Source of the DNA: Bifidobacterium breve
Lineage (GTDB): Bacteria > Actinomycetota > Acidimicrobiia > Acidimicrobiales > Ilumatobacteraceae
Direction of reading: 5' to 3'
Assembly (NCBI GenBank): GCA_945889575.1
Contig: CAMDBY010000038.1
Location: 1 to 11,253 of the forward strand
DNA: 11,253 bases
A program made the translations under genes and the position numbers. The notes beneath the pieces are model-generated. The model was not told where the DNA came from, did not search any database, and saw only the letters and a list, made by a program, of their open reading frames with translations. Below, in pieces: positions 1-6,787 of this stretch (within the stretch, counting starts at the first letter, position 1; each line of letters begins with the position of its first letter).

Positions 1-2
1 CA

Positions 3-1022
3 TCAGTAGAAGACATTGCTTCTACAGAACCAACGGAAACATCTCAGACCAATGTGGTGTCATTGTTCGGTCGCGGTCGACGCTCTGTCGACATGCCTGA
101 AATTGAAATTGAACCTGAAATCGCACAAGTAGTGACAGCAACATTGCAAGAAGTGGTTCTTGCTCCGACTCCGAAGAAAGATATTGCTGCTGTCGACGAT
201 ATTTTTGCAAAGTTGCGCGCGAGTAGCACTGCCGATGTCGCTGCAAAAACAACCACCGCGTCTGAGATCGTGAAAGACGAAAAGCCGGCTGTGAAAGCTT
301 CTGTGCCAAAGGCAGAGAAAAAGACGAAGACCAAGCCCACTCCTCCTGTTGTAGACCCAGCACGATTCGAAGAGCGCAATGAAGAGCTGTCACCGGTAGT
401 GGTAGCCATGGCTCGAAAGTTGAAGCGGGTCCTTGCTGACGAACAAAACACCGTTCTTGGCCATGTTCGTGCAAAGCGCAGTTCGTTGGATATCGATGCA
501 GTGCTCGGAACTGAAGCCGAACATAGCGCTCGGTATGCCGTAGCGATCGTAGAAGACACCATGGTGGCCGCAAGTGCTGGCGCGAAGTCTGTGAAAGCTG
601 CTGGTGGTTCAAGCCGTCGTGTCACACAAAAGGCCATTGCCGCTCACGCTGTCTCTGCTGTTACCGCAGGTTTAGTTGCAGGGTTCCGTGAAGATGCCCG
701 TATTGCAATTGGAGAAGCAGAAGGCGATCGCGATGTCTTGCTTGGGCTCATCCGTGACGTGTATCGCTCCTGGAAAACGGAAACAATCGATTCCCATGTC
801 GACGACATTGCTTGTTCGTCGTATAGCCATGGTGCGTATCTTGCCCTCGAGCCAGGTAGCCGTATTACCTGGATGGCCGAGCCAGATACCAACTGCTGCA
901 GTGAATGTGAAGACAATTCACTCGGTGGCTCAGTTGTTCGTGGTGATGATTTCCCCACAGGCCACAGTCATCCACCCGCTCATGCGGGTTGCCGATGCCT
1001 TGTTTGCCCCGTTCAGGACTAG
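3..1022 (+). CDS. Hypothetical protein with MuF-like C-terminal Cys/His motif (5' partial)
   Basis: The reading frame is open to the left edge, and codons 3-53 look coding, so the gene probably begins upstream; a GTG at 54 is the first possible start inside the window (322 residues from there). Numbering from that GTG: residues 1-110 are low-complexity, rich in Ala, Lys, Glu and Pro, with a short VDDIFAKLRA helix near 47-56; residues 105-235 are mostly helical and charged. The C-terminus has W273 and D278, then C281, C282, C285, H304, H306, PP-x-H310, C313, C315, C318. This W-x(4)-D ... C-x-x-C ... G ... PPxHxxCRC order resembles phage Mu F-like minor head proteins. No other phage gene is seen. 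No signal peptide or membrane segment is visible in the part present. The UPF0182 gene follows after 11 nt, so the two are probably co-transcribed. The product is not recognised with certainty; the MuF likeness is by eye. Confidence 0.7.
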   Translation, partial: SVEDIASTEPTETSQTNVVSLFGRGRRSVDMPEIEIEPEIAQVVTATLQEVVLAPTPKKDIAAVDDIFAKLRASSTADVAAKTTTASEIVKDEKPAVKASVPKAEKKTKTKPTPPVVDPARFEERNEELSPVVVAMARKLKRVLADEQNTVLGHVRAKRSSLDIDAVLGTEAEHSARYAVAIVEDTMVAASAGAKSVKAAGGSSRRVTQKAIAAHAVSAVTAGLVAGFREDARIAIGEAEGDRDVLLGLIRDVYRSWKTETIDSHVDDIACSSYSHGAYLALEPGSRITWMAEPDTNCCSECEDNSLGGSVVRGDDFPTGHSHPPAHAGCRCLVCPVQD

Positions 1023-1033
1023 CGTCCTGATGC

Positions 1034-3946
1034 GTGCGTAACTCATCAGACCTTCCTGGCGGCCCAACCGGCCCTGTATTTCGACTTCCTAATTTCGGCA
1101 AGCCCTCTCGCGGCCGAATTGTGGTCTCAGTTGTAGTTGGACTCGTCTTGCTGCTGTTGTTTAGTGCAAAGGCGATGTCGTCGTTCTACGTGAACGTGTT
1201 GTGGTTTAACAGTGTCGGACGTAGCGATGTGTACTGGGCAGTTTTGCTCAGCAAAGTTCAACTTGTTGGTGTGTTTACAGTTGGTTGTTTTCTGTTCTTG
1301 TGGGTCAACCTTCTTATTGCAGATCGTCTCGCACCATTGACATTGCCAAACACGCCGGAAGACCAGACCGTAATTCGTATTCGTGAATTGACTGCAAAAA
1401 GTCGTGGCAAATTGCGCATCGCATTAGCTGTACTTATTGGCATCATGCTTGGATTACCTGCGTCGAGCCAATGGCAAGAGTGGACCATGTTCCGCAATCG
1501 TCAAGCTTTTGCAGTCGGGGACCCGTTGTTCAAAGCAAATGTTGGTTTTTATGTCTTTCGTTTACCGTTCGCACAATTTGTAGTGTCATGGGCTTTTGGC
1601 GCACTTGTTCTGGTCACAATCATCACTACTGCGTTCCATTTCATCAACGGAAGTATTCGTCCTCAGGATCGCGTGCAACGCGTGACTTCGCAAGCCAAGG
1701 TTCATTTATCGGTACTTCTTGCCGTCGGAACACTCTTGCGCGCCGCAGATTATTGGTTGTCGAAATACCAGCTGACATCATCGACTCGCGGTGTTGTGCG
1801 TGGTGCGTTGTACACCGATGTGAACGCCCAATTACCGGCACTGAACTTGATGGTGCTGGTGTCACTTGCTGTCACAGCATTGTTGCTGTGGAACATTCGC
1901 CAGAAGGGTTGGCGCTTGCCAGTTCTTGCAATCGGCCTATGGATTGTTGTTGCACTGGCTGTCGGCACGGTCTACCCGGCAATTATTCAACGATTCGTTG
2001 TTCAGCCAAACGTGAGTACACGAGAGTTGCCATTCATTCAGCGCAACATCGTTGCCACAAAGGCAGCTATGGGAATCTCAGATGTAGCCCGTCAGGACAC
2101 AACATTCAACTCAATTAGTACTGCTGACGTCACAATGAACGATGCAGCTCTGCGCGATGTTCGCCAACTTGATCCGACTCAAATGCTTGATCGTTTTGCT
2201 CTTGACCAAGGTTTGACTTCGTTTTATACCGTCAACGATCTTGATGTTGATCGTTACTCGGTTGATGGTCGGGTGCAACAAGTACTAGTTGCCGCACGCG
2301 AACTGAATCCTGCTGGAATCCCGAACCGTACATGGGTCTCGCGTCACCTTATTTACACACATGGTTGTGGTGTTATCGCAGCCCCTGCCAGCCTGGCAAC
2401 CGAGGACGGACGTCCTTCGTATATTGACTTAAAGGTCACGAAGCCACAGATTTATTTTGGCGATCGCCTAGGCGAATATGCCGTAGTAAAGACTTCCCAA
2501 AAAGAACAAGCGTGTGCTGGTGGAAATCAAACTTCCTTTGTTGGCGATGGCGGAATCAAGTTCAATAGTTTTGTTCGACGCGTTGCCCTTGCAGTGAACT
2601 TTGGGGAGTTCAACCTTTTTGGTTCAAGCCTTATTACAAAAGATTCTCAAATCTTGTTGCAGCGAGACGTGCGCTCACGCGTAGCAAAGATTGCACCATT
2701 TCTCCACCTTGATGCTGACCCATATGCAGTTGTCGTAAATGGTCAAGTGAAATGGGTGGTTGATGCGTTCACCACGACAAATCGCTATCCCTATGCGGAG
2801 TCAGCAAATGTTTCACAACTCACTGCTGGTAGTGGACTAAACCATTCATTTAACTACGTACGTAACAGCGTCAAAGCAGTTGTCGATGCGTATACAGGCA
2901 ATGTGACTCTGTATCTAATGGATACAAAAGATCCGATTGCTCGCATGTGGAACGCAGCATTCCCGGACTTGTTTGCAAAGAAGTCAACTGTCCCCGCTGA
3001 ATTGTCAGCGCACTTCCGATACCCAGAAGATTTGTTCCGCGTGCAGACAAATATGTTTGGCCGTTATCAATTTGATGATGCAACATTGTTCTTCAACCGT
3101 GATGCAGCCTGGAGCATTGCGCAGGCTCCTGCCAATGCACCAGAAACGGGTGGCACTGGCGTTCTCGGAACGTCTGCGACTGGAGTCGCTCCGGTTGATT
3201 CCATCAATGCCACTGATTCATCTGTTCAACGTTTTAGTCCGTACTTTTCTATCTTCCACGAACCAAATGCGAAGACAGACATTGGTCAATTTTCAATGGT
3301 CCGCCCGTTTGTTCCATTCTCAGCCGATGACAGCCGTAAAGAATTGCGTTCCTTAATGGTGGTGTCAAGCGAGCCAAAGACATACGGAAAAATTACGGTG
3401 TATGACATCAAGTCGCCGCTGCCTGCTGGGCCTGCCACAGTGTCTGCTCAATTTGAAAGCGAACCAGCAATCTCGCAAACAATTACTCCGCTCGACCAGC
3501 GCGGTTCGCGCGTTACATATGGTGACTTGCAACTTGTTCCGGTGGGTAAAGGTCTTGTTTACATCCGTCCGATGTTCGTACAACCCGACGGCAATGACAA
3601 ACAGGTCTTTGTTCGAAAGATTCTTGCTGGGTATGGCGACAGATCAGTCATTGGCGACAGTTTGACCAGTGTAATTTCTCAGTTGTTCCCCGGATTCAAT
3701 GTGAATCTCGGTGATCGTGTTGGTGGTTCATCAAGTTCACCAACGACCACAATTGCCGGAAGTCCAGTCACGGTTGCGCCGACAACTGGCACAACGCCAG
3801 CAGAGTTGTTGCGACAAGCAGAAGCATTGTTTGCGCAAGCTGATGCTGCATTAGCGAAATCTCCACCAGATTTTGCTACATATCAAACCAAGTTGTCTCA
3901 GGCACGTGGCTTGGTTCAGCAGGCTTTAGCCGCAGTCAAGGGCTAG
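1034..3946 (+). CDS. UPF0182 family (COG1615) integral membrane protein
   Basis: A 970-residue protein starting at GTG 1034, with a weak AGGA (1015-1018) 15 nt upstream. Seven hydrophobic segments lie at about residues 28-50, 68-95, 126-143, 178-203, 222-240, 268-286 and 294-317. A large soluble, presumably extracytoplasmic domain follows to about 890, then a Ser/Thr/Pro-rich linker (about 896-921) and a short helical Ala/Gln-rich tail. Family hallmarks visible include GFYVFRLPF near 171-179, a YVRNSVKAVVDAYTG block near 606-620, and RYPEDLFRVQ near 662. Length and architecture match actinobacterial UPF0182 proteins, whose biochemical function is unknown to me. It sits 11 nt behind the MuF-like gene and converges on a coiled-coil gene with 1 nt between stops; no hairpin terminator is evident between them. 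Family assignment is firm, function is not. Confidence 0.95.
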   Translation: MRNSSDLPGGPTGPVFRLPNFGKPSRGRIVVSVVVGLVLLLLFSAKAMSSFYVNVLWFNSVGRSDVYWAVLLSKVQLVGVFTVGCFLFLWVNLLIADRLAPLTLPNTPEDQTVIRIRELTAKSRGKLRIALAVLIGIMLGLPASSQWQEWTMFRNRQAFAVGDPLFKANVGFYVFRLPFAQFVVSWAFGALVLVTIITTAFHFINGSIRPQDRVQRVTSQAKVHLSVLLAVGTLLRAADYWLSKYQLTSSTRGVVRGALYTDVNAQLPALNLMVLVSLAVTALLLWNIRQKGWRLPVLAIGLWIVVALAVGTVYPAIIQRFVVQPNVSTRELPFIQRNIVATKAAMGISDVARQDTTFNSISTADVTMNDAALRDVRQLDPTQMLDRFALDQGLTSFYTVNDLDVDRYSVDGRVQQVLVAARELNPAGIPNRTWVSRHLIYTHGCGVIAAPASLATEDGRPSYIDLKVTKPQIYFGDRLGEYAVVKTSQKEQACAGGNQTSFVGDGGIKFNSFVRRVALAVNFGEFNLFGSSLITKDSQILLQRDVRSRVAKIAPFLHLDADPYAVVVNGQVKWVVDAFTTTNRYPYAESANVSQLTAGSGLNHSFNYVRNSVKAVVDAYTGNVTLYLMDTKDPIARMWNAAFPDLFAKKSTVPAELSAHFRYPEDLFRVQTNMFGRYQFDDATLFFNRDAAWSIAQAPANAPETGGTGVLGTSATGVAPVDSINATDSSVQRFSPYFSIFHEPNAKTDIGQFSMVRPFVPFSADDSRKELRSLMVVSSEPKTYGKITVYDIKSPLPAGPATVSAQFESEPAISQTITPLDQRGSRVTYGDLQLVPVGKGLVYIRPMFVQPDGNDKQVFVRKILAGYGDRSVIGDSLTSVISQLFPGFNVNLGDRVGGSSSSPTTTIAGSPVTVAPTTGTTPAELLRQAEALFAQADAALAKSPPDFATYQTKLSQARGLVQQALAAVKG

Positions 3947-3947
3947 T

Positions 3948-4352
3948 TCAGGCGCGTTGGCGCTGTAACAATTTGTTCGCAAGTGCCGCAAGATCTTGTC
4001 GGAATGTAATTTCATACCGAGCTTGTTCGTTTGCAAGACGTACTTGTGTCGTCTTTAGCGCATCCATCATTTCGGCGACTCCAGAGTCTTCTGCACGCTT
4101 TGAGAGCTCTTCAATTTCCGTACCAAGTTCGTGTAATTGACGGGATAACTCTGAGCCCATGCCCGATACTCGCGCTTCAATTCCTGCAAGTCGATCAACT
4201 GTGGAACGTGTAGCTTCCCGTTCAGCTTCTAATGCAGCCATCGAATCGCTCATTTCAGCCCGCAAAGAAGCGATTTCTGCTTGCAGTGCCTCTACGGCCA
4301 GTTGGGTCTTTTTGTTTCGGGCAAGCATGGTGATTGCACTAATCCTAAGCAT
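3948..4352 (-). CDS. Small coiled-coil protein of unknown function
   Basis: A minus-strand gene of 134 residues from ATG 4352, or 126 from ATG 4328. The frame stays open for another 31 codons to an ATG at 4445, but that codon is the antisense of the fMet anticodon inside the tRNA gene, and there is no ATG, GTG or TTG between the tRNA boundary and 4352. The protein is almost entirely helical, with heptad-like runs of Leu, Ala, Glu and Arg from about residue 17 of the 134-residue form to the C-terminus, and one Gly-containing break (SGMGSE) in the middle. It has no Cys, no membrane segment and no recognisable domain. Neither start has a clear ribosome binding site. It is divergent from tRNA-fMet and convergent with UPF0182. 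A cytoplasmic oligomerising or scaffold protein is a guess from composition only. Confidence 0.7.
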   Translation of the reverse strand: MLRISAITMLARNKKTQLAVEALQAEIASLRAEMSDSMAALEAEREATRSTVDRLAGIEARVSGMGSELSRQLHELGTEIEELSKRAEDSGVAEMMDALKTTQVRLANEQARYEITFRQDLAALANKLLQRQRA

Positions 4353-4363
4353 TTCGGGTGAAG

Positions 4364-4392
4364 TTGTGAGTGAGGCACTCGCCTTGTACCGT
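4364..4392 (+). promoter_or_regulatory. Candidate promoter of tRNA-fMet
   Basis: TTGTGA at 4364-4369 and TACCGT at 4387-4392 are separated by 17 nt and fit the TTGnnn / TAnnnT pattern usual for actinobacterial housekeeping promoters. The predicted transcription start, about 4399, lies about 10 nt before the mature tRNA end, a normal short leader. The spacer holds a 5-bp inverted repeat (GAGTG-AGG-CACTC, 4368-4380). The element lies in the 56-nt divergent gap to the coiled-coil gene. Inference from sequence only. Confidence 0.5.
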
Positions 4393-4408
4393 AATGCTTC
4401 AACTACAT

Positions 4409-4482
<74 letters not shown>

Positions 4483-4498
4483 CTAATAAAAAAAGTCT

Positions 4499-4540
4499 AA
4501 AATCCCAGCCTCTCCACAGAGGTTGGGATTTTGGTTTTCT
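4499..4540 (+). terminator. Intrinsic terminator after tRNA-fMet, probably bidirectional
   Basis: A 15-bp stem with one G-U pair (4499-4513 with 4518-4532) closes a CCAC tetraloop and is followed by the T-rich stretch GGTTTTCT (4533-4540). On the opposite strand the run of seven A (4488-4494) becomes a T run four bases beyond the stem, so the hairpin could also stop transcription coming from the right. It insulates the tRNA from the thiolase operon. Confidence 0.9.
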
Positions 4541-4553
4541 AGGGGTCTGTGAC

Positions 4554-4585
4554 ATGTGGCAGCCTCGTCCGCTTCGGTGCCACAT
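4554..4585. promoter_or_regulatory. Candidate operator: 8-bp perfect inverted repeat
   Basis: ATGTGGCA (4554-4561) and TGCCACAT (4578-4585) are perfect inverted copies separated by 16 nt, just upstream of the candidate extended -10 of the thiolase/DUF35 operon, where -35 contacts would fall. The inner sequence also has a small CCG-CTT-CGG fold (4569-4577). It could bind a dimeric regulator or form an RNA hairpin; no T-run follows, so it is not a terminator. No regulator gene is next to it. I do not recognise the half-site. Confidence 0.4.
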
Positions 4586-4594
4586 TCGCGTGCC

Positions 4595-4603
4595 TGTTCT
4601 AAT
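4595..4603 (+). promoter_or_regulatory. Candidate extended -10 of the thiolase/DUF35 operon
   Basis: TG-T-TCTAAT (4595-4603) fits an extended -10 (TGn plus five of six bases of TATAAT). No good -35 is seen at 17 nt. The predicted start of transcription, about 4610, would leave a leader of about 30 nt before ATG 4642. The surrounding GCCTGTT is shared with the candidate ole promoter. Confidence 0.4.
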
Positions 4604-4641
4604 GGAACTTCCATGTCGACCAGAGTACAGAGCAGATAACG

Positions 4642-5799
4642 ATGACTATTCGAGGAGCGGCCTATGTTGCCGGCATTTACGAACACCCCCGTCGCGACAT
4701 TCCAGACCGCACACTGTTTGAGATTCACACAGAAGTTGCACTTGGTGCTTTGGCTGATGCTGGCTTAGCGATGAGCGATGTTGATGCCGTGTTCTGTGAT
4801 GACACAGCTGGTTTCGGGCCAATGTCGTTGGTGGAACATTTTGGTTTACGCCCGAGTTACTTCGACAGCACTGAAACAGGAGGCTCGTCGTATCTTGCAC
4901 ATGTCGGTCATGCAGCTGCAGCTATCGCTGCCGGCAAGTGCTCTGTTGCGTTGATTACGTTGGCCGGAAAACCCCGCACAGGTCGCCACGAGGTGTCCTT
5001 TGCGTCAGGATCAGACGCAGGGTTTGAATCGGGTTGGGGAATTGCTGGCGCCCCCCACACATACGCGCTTGCCGCACAACGCCACATGTACGAATTTGGC
5101 ACTACATCTGCACAGTTGGCCGAAATCAAGGTCGCTGCAAGCATTCACGCCCAGTACAACCCGAATGCGTATTTGCCGTACGCCGTCACCGTTGAAGATG
5201 TGTTGAATTCACCATTAGTAGCTGACCCGCTACATCGCCTCGACTGTTGTGTTGTTACCGATGGCGGCGGAGCCTTGATTGTGGTGTCTCCTGAAGTTGC
5301 GCGTTCGCTCAATCGCACATCGGCAAAAATTCTTGGTCACGGTGAAGCAATCAAGCACACAAACAATGGTGGTATTGATCTCACATACACCGGCGCTGTG
5401 TGGTCTGGACCACGTGCGTTCGCCGAAGCAGGGGTCAGTGTTGCCGACATTAAATACGCGTCAATCTATGACAGTTTCACAATCACTGTTTTGCAAACAA
5501 TTGAAGACCTTGGATTTTGTGAAAAAGGACAAGGCGGAAAATTTGTCATGGATGGCGGACTCGTTGCGCCATTCGGGAAATTGCCATTCAATACTGACGG
5601 TGGTGGATTGTGCAATAACCACCCATCAAACCGTGGCGGAATCACCAAGGTGATTGAAGCAGTGCGCCAGATGCGTGGTGAGGCACACCCTGCAGTACAA
5701 GTGCCGAACTGCCAGATATCACTTGCTCATGGAACGGGCGGAAGTCTTGGTTCGAAGCATGGCTCAGTCACACTCATTCTTGGACAAGAGGACGCATGA
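4642..5799 (+). CDS. Thiolase-like / SCP2-type lipid-transfer family protein lacking the active-site Cys
   Basis: A 385-residue thiolase-fold protein, ATG start. Thiolase-superfamily landmarks are an N-terminal GAAYVAGIYEHP strand, the nucleophile-loop region ETGGSS (78-83), YDSF (276-279) where condensing thiolases have HDCF/HEAF-type motifs, NNHPSN (325-330), and a C-terminal HGTGGSLGSKHGS glycine loop (363-375). At the place where degradative and biosynthetic thiolases carry the nucleophilic Cys there are Ser residues (S82, S83), so ordinary thiolysis through a cysteine acyl-enzyme is unlikely. The next gene, a DUF35 protein, overlaps by ATGA; such pairs include the steroid side-chain aldolases (Ltp2 with the DUF35 part of ChsH2). 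I infer a retro-aldolase or another acyl-CoA C-C bond reaction. The substrate cannot be read from sequence, and older annotations would say acetyl-CoA acetyltransferase. Only a weak GAGCAG lies before the start. Confidence 0.9.
   Translation: MTIRGAAYVAGIYEHPRRDIPDRTLFEIHTEVALGALADAGLAMSDVDAVFCDDTAGFGPMSLVEHFGLRPSYFDSTETGGSSYLAHVGHAAAAIAAGKCSVALITLAGKPRTGRHEVSFASGSDAGFESGWGIAGAPHTYALAAQRHMYEFGTTSAQLAEIKVAASIHAQYNPNAYLPYAVTVEDVLNSPLVADPLHRLDCCVVTDGGGALIVVSPEVARSLNRTSAKILGHGEAIKHTNNGGIDLTYTGAVWSGPRAFAEAGVSVADIKYASIYDSFTITVLQTIEDLGFCEKGQGGKFVMDGGLVAPFGKLPFNTDGGGLCNNHPSNRGGITKVIEAVRQMRGEAHPAVQVPNCQISLAHGTGGSLGSKHGSVTLILGQEDA
5786..5792 (+). promoter_or_regulatory. Ribosome binding site of the DUF35 gene
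   Basis: AAGAGGA, containing GAGG at 5788-5791, is one of the best Shine-Dalgarno matches seen in the window and lies inside the end of the thiolase-like gene. It is 4 nt from ATG 5796 (which overlaps the upstream stop) and 10 nt from ATG 5802. The spacing slightly favours 5802, the coupling favours 5796; both encode the same domain. Confidence 0.6.
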
Positions 5800-6206
5800 C
5801 CATGTTGCCAGCACCCGCACCCGTTATTAACTCGACCACTGCTGAATTTTGGAAAGCCACTACAGAGGGACGATTCATATTGCAGCGCTGTGATGCGTGC
5901 GACATTGTTCTGTGGTTCCCACGTCGCAACTGTCCGAAGTGCTGGACAGAAAATGTGTCCACATTTGATGCGCAGCAAACGGGCACTATTTACAGTTTCA
6001 CCGTTGTGCGCAAGGGGACCGGAGCATTCAAGGATGCCGGCCCATTTGTTATCGCCTATGTGGAACTTGCTGATGGCCCACGCATTATGACCAACATTGT
6101 TGATTGCGACATTGATGCATTACATATAGGAATGCCCGTAGAAATGGTGTTTCACGACACTGGTGAAGGAAGCGCTTTGTATCGCTTCCGACCTGCTTCT
6201 CGTTAG
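5796..6206 (+). CDS. DUF35 (zinc ribbon plus OB-fold) acyl-CoA-associated protein
   Basis: A 136-residue protein (134 if started at ATG 5802). It has the DUF35 order: an N-terminal helix (TAEFWKATTEGRF, about 15-27), a rubredoxin-like zinc ribbon with C32, C35, C46 and C49 (CDAC ... CPKC), and an OB-fold from about 55 to 132 with the typical GTIYSFTVV and PFVIAYVEL strands. DUF35 proteins are small partners of thiolase-fold enzymes. In the Ltp2-ChsH2 steroid aldolase the DUF35 part is needed for activity and contacts the acyl-CoA. The ATGA overlap with the preceding gene suggests stoichiometric production of a complex. The stop is interlocked with that of a convergent methyltransferase gene (4-nt overlap). 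Confidence 0.93.
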   Translation: MTMLPAPAPVINSTTAEFWKATTEGRFILQRCDACDIVLWFPRRNCPKCWTENVSTFDAQQTGTIYSFTVVRKGTGAFKDAGPFVIAYVELADGPRIMTNIVDCDIDALHIGMPVEMVFHDTGEGSALYRFRPASR

Positions 6207-6778
6207 CGGCACGCCTCTAACTCATACATCGGGGTGCCTTGTAGTGGCACCCATAACCCAGCACCCACTTGACGGAAATGTTGCGAGAGGTGTTTGCGGT
6301 ACCACTGCGCAGAACGGTGGTATACCTGCAGATCTGTTCCAGATTTATCGATGATGTTTTCGTAGTCCCACTTGGTGGGAAGCTCGAGATACATCACATG
6401 TCGCGTTGCCGCAGCCATATTATCGATTGCTTGAATGACTGATTGACTATCAAGGTATTGCAACACGCTATGACACACGACAAGATCAGATTTTTCGCGA
6501 GGGCGCCAAGTGCCTATGTCGCGTTGCTCATGATTCCACGTATTGCACGCGTGTTCGCTGACATCAATTGAACGCACGGTGACTTCAGGAAATGTTGTGT
6601 GATACCAATCGCGCCACATTCCCATACCGGCACCGACATCAAGAACTGAAGTGATGTTGATGCCCCACCATGCAGCAAGGTGGTGAACTGCTGTGGCTAG
6701 GTGCGCGATCTTCTCAGCGTCGTGCGCACCGTTGTCGCCGTAAAAACGTTTGTAATACGCAATATCGAATTTCAGCAT
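6203..6778 (-). CDS. Class I SAM-dependent methyltransferase
   Basis: A 191-residue protein with a single Rossmann-type methyltransferase domain. Motif I is VLDVGAGMG (45-53), the acidic residue at the end of strand 2 is D72 (RSIDVSEH), motif II-like RD is 86-87, and motif IV-like SDLVVCHSVLQYLD is 97-110. No extra domain, signal peptide or membrane segment is seen. It follows the RlmA-like gene with a 9-nt gap on the same strand, so the two probably form one transcript; ATG 6778 has no obvious ribosome binding site. The substrate is unknown. The proximity suggests, but does not show, a link to RNA modification. Its end overlaps the DUF35 gene by 4 nt in convergent orientation. Confidence 0.88.
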   Translation of the reverse strand: MLKFDIAYYKRFYGDNGAHDAEKIAHLATAVHHLAAWWGINITSVLDVGAGMGMWRDWYHTTFPEVTVRSIDVSEHACNTWNHEQRDIGTWRPREKSDLVVCHSVLQYLDSQSVIQAIDNMAAATRHVMYLELPTKWDYENIIDKSGTDLQVYHRSAQWYRKHLSQHFRQVGAGLWVPLQGTPMYELEACR

Positions 6779-6787
6779 GTCGCTACG

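Noticed and set aside
22..637. Two long minus-strand open frames (about 196 and 197 codons) opposite the first gene
   Set aside because: They mirror the Ala/Lys/Glu-rich codons of the plus-strand gene, have implausible composition, and the plus frame carries the ordered Cys/His motif and leads into the UPF0182 gene.
3..1022. First gene as part of a prophage
   Set aside because: Apart from the C-terminal motif there is no phage gene, att site or composition break in the window; the next gene is a conserved chromosomal membrane protein.
1471..2118. 215-codon plus-strand frame inside UPF0182
   Set aside because: It lies fully within a clear UPF0182 coding region in another frame, and its product is Cys/Ser/Arg-rich with no domain.
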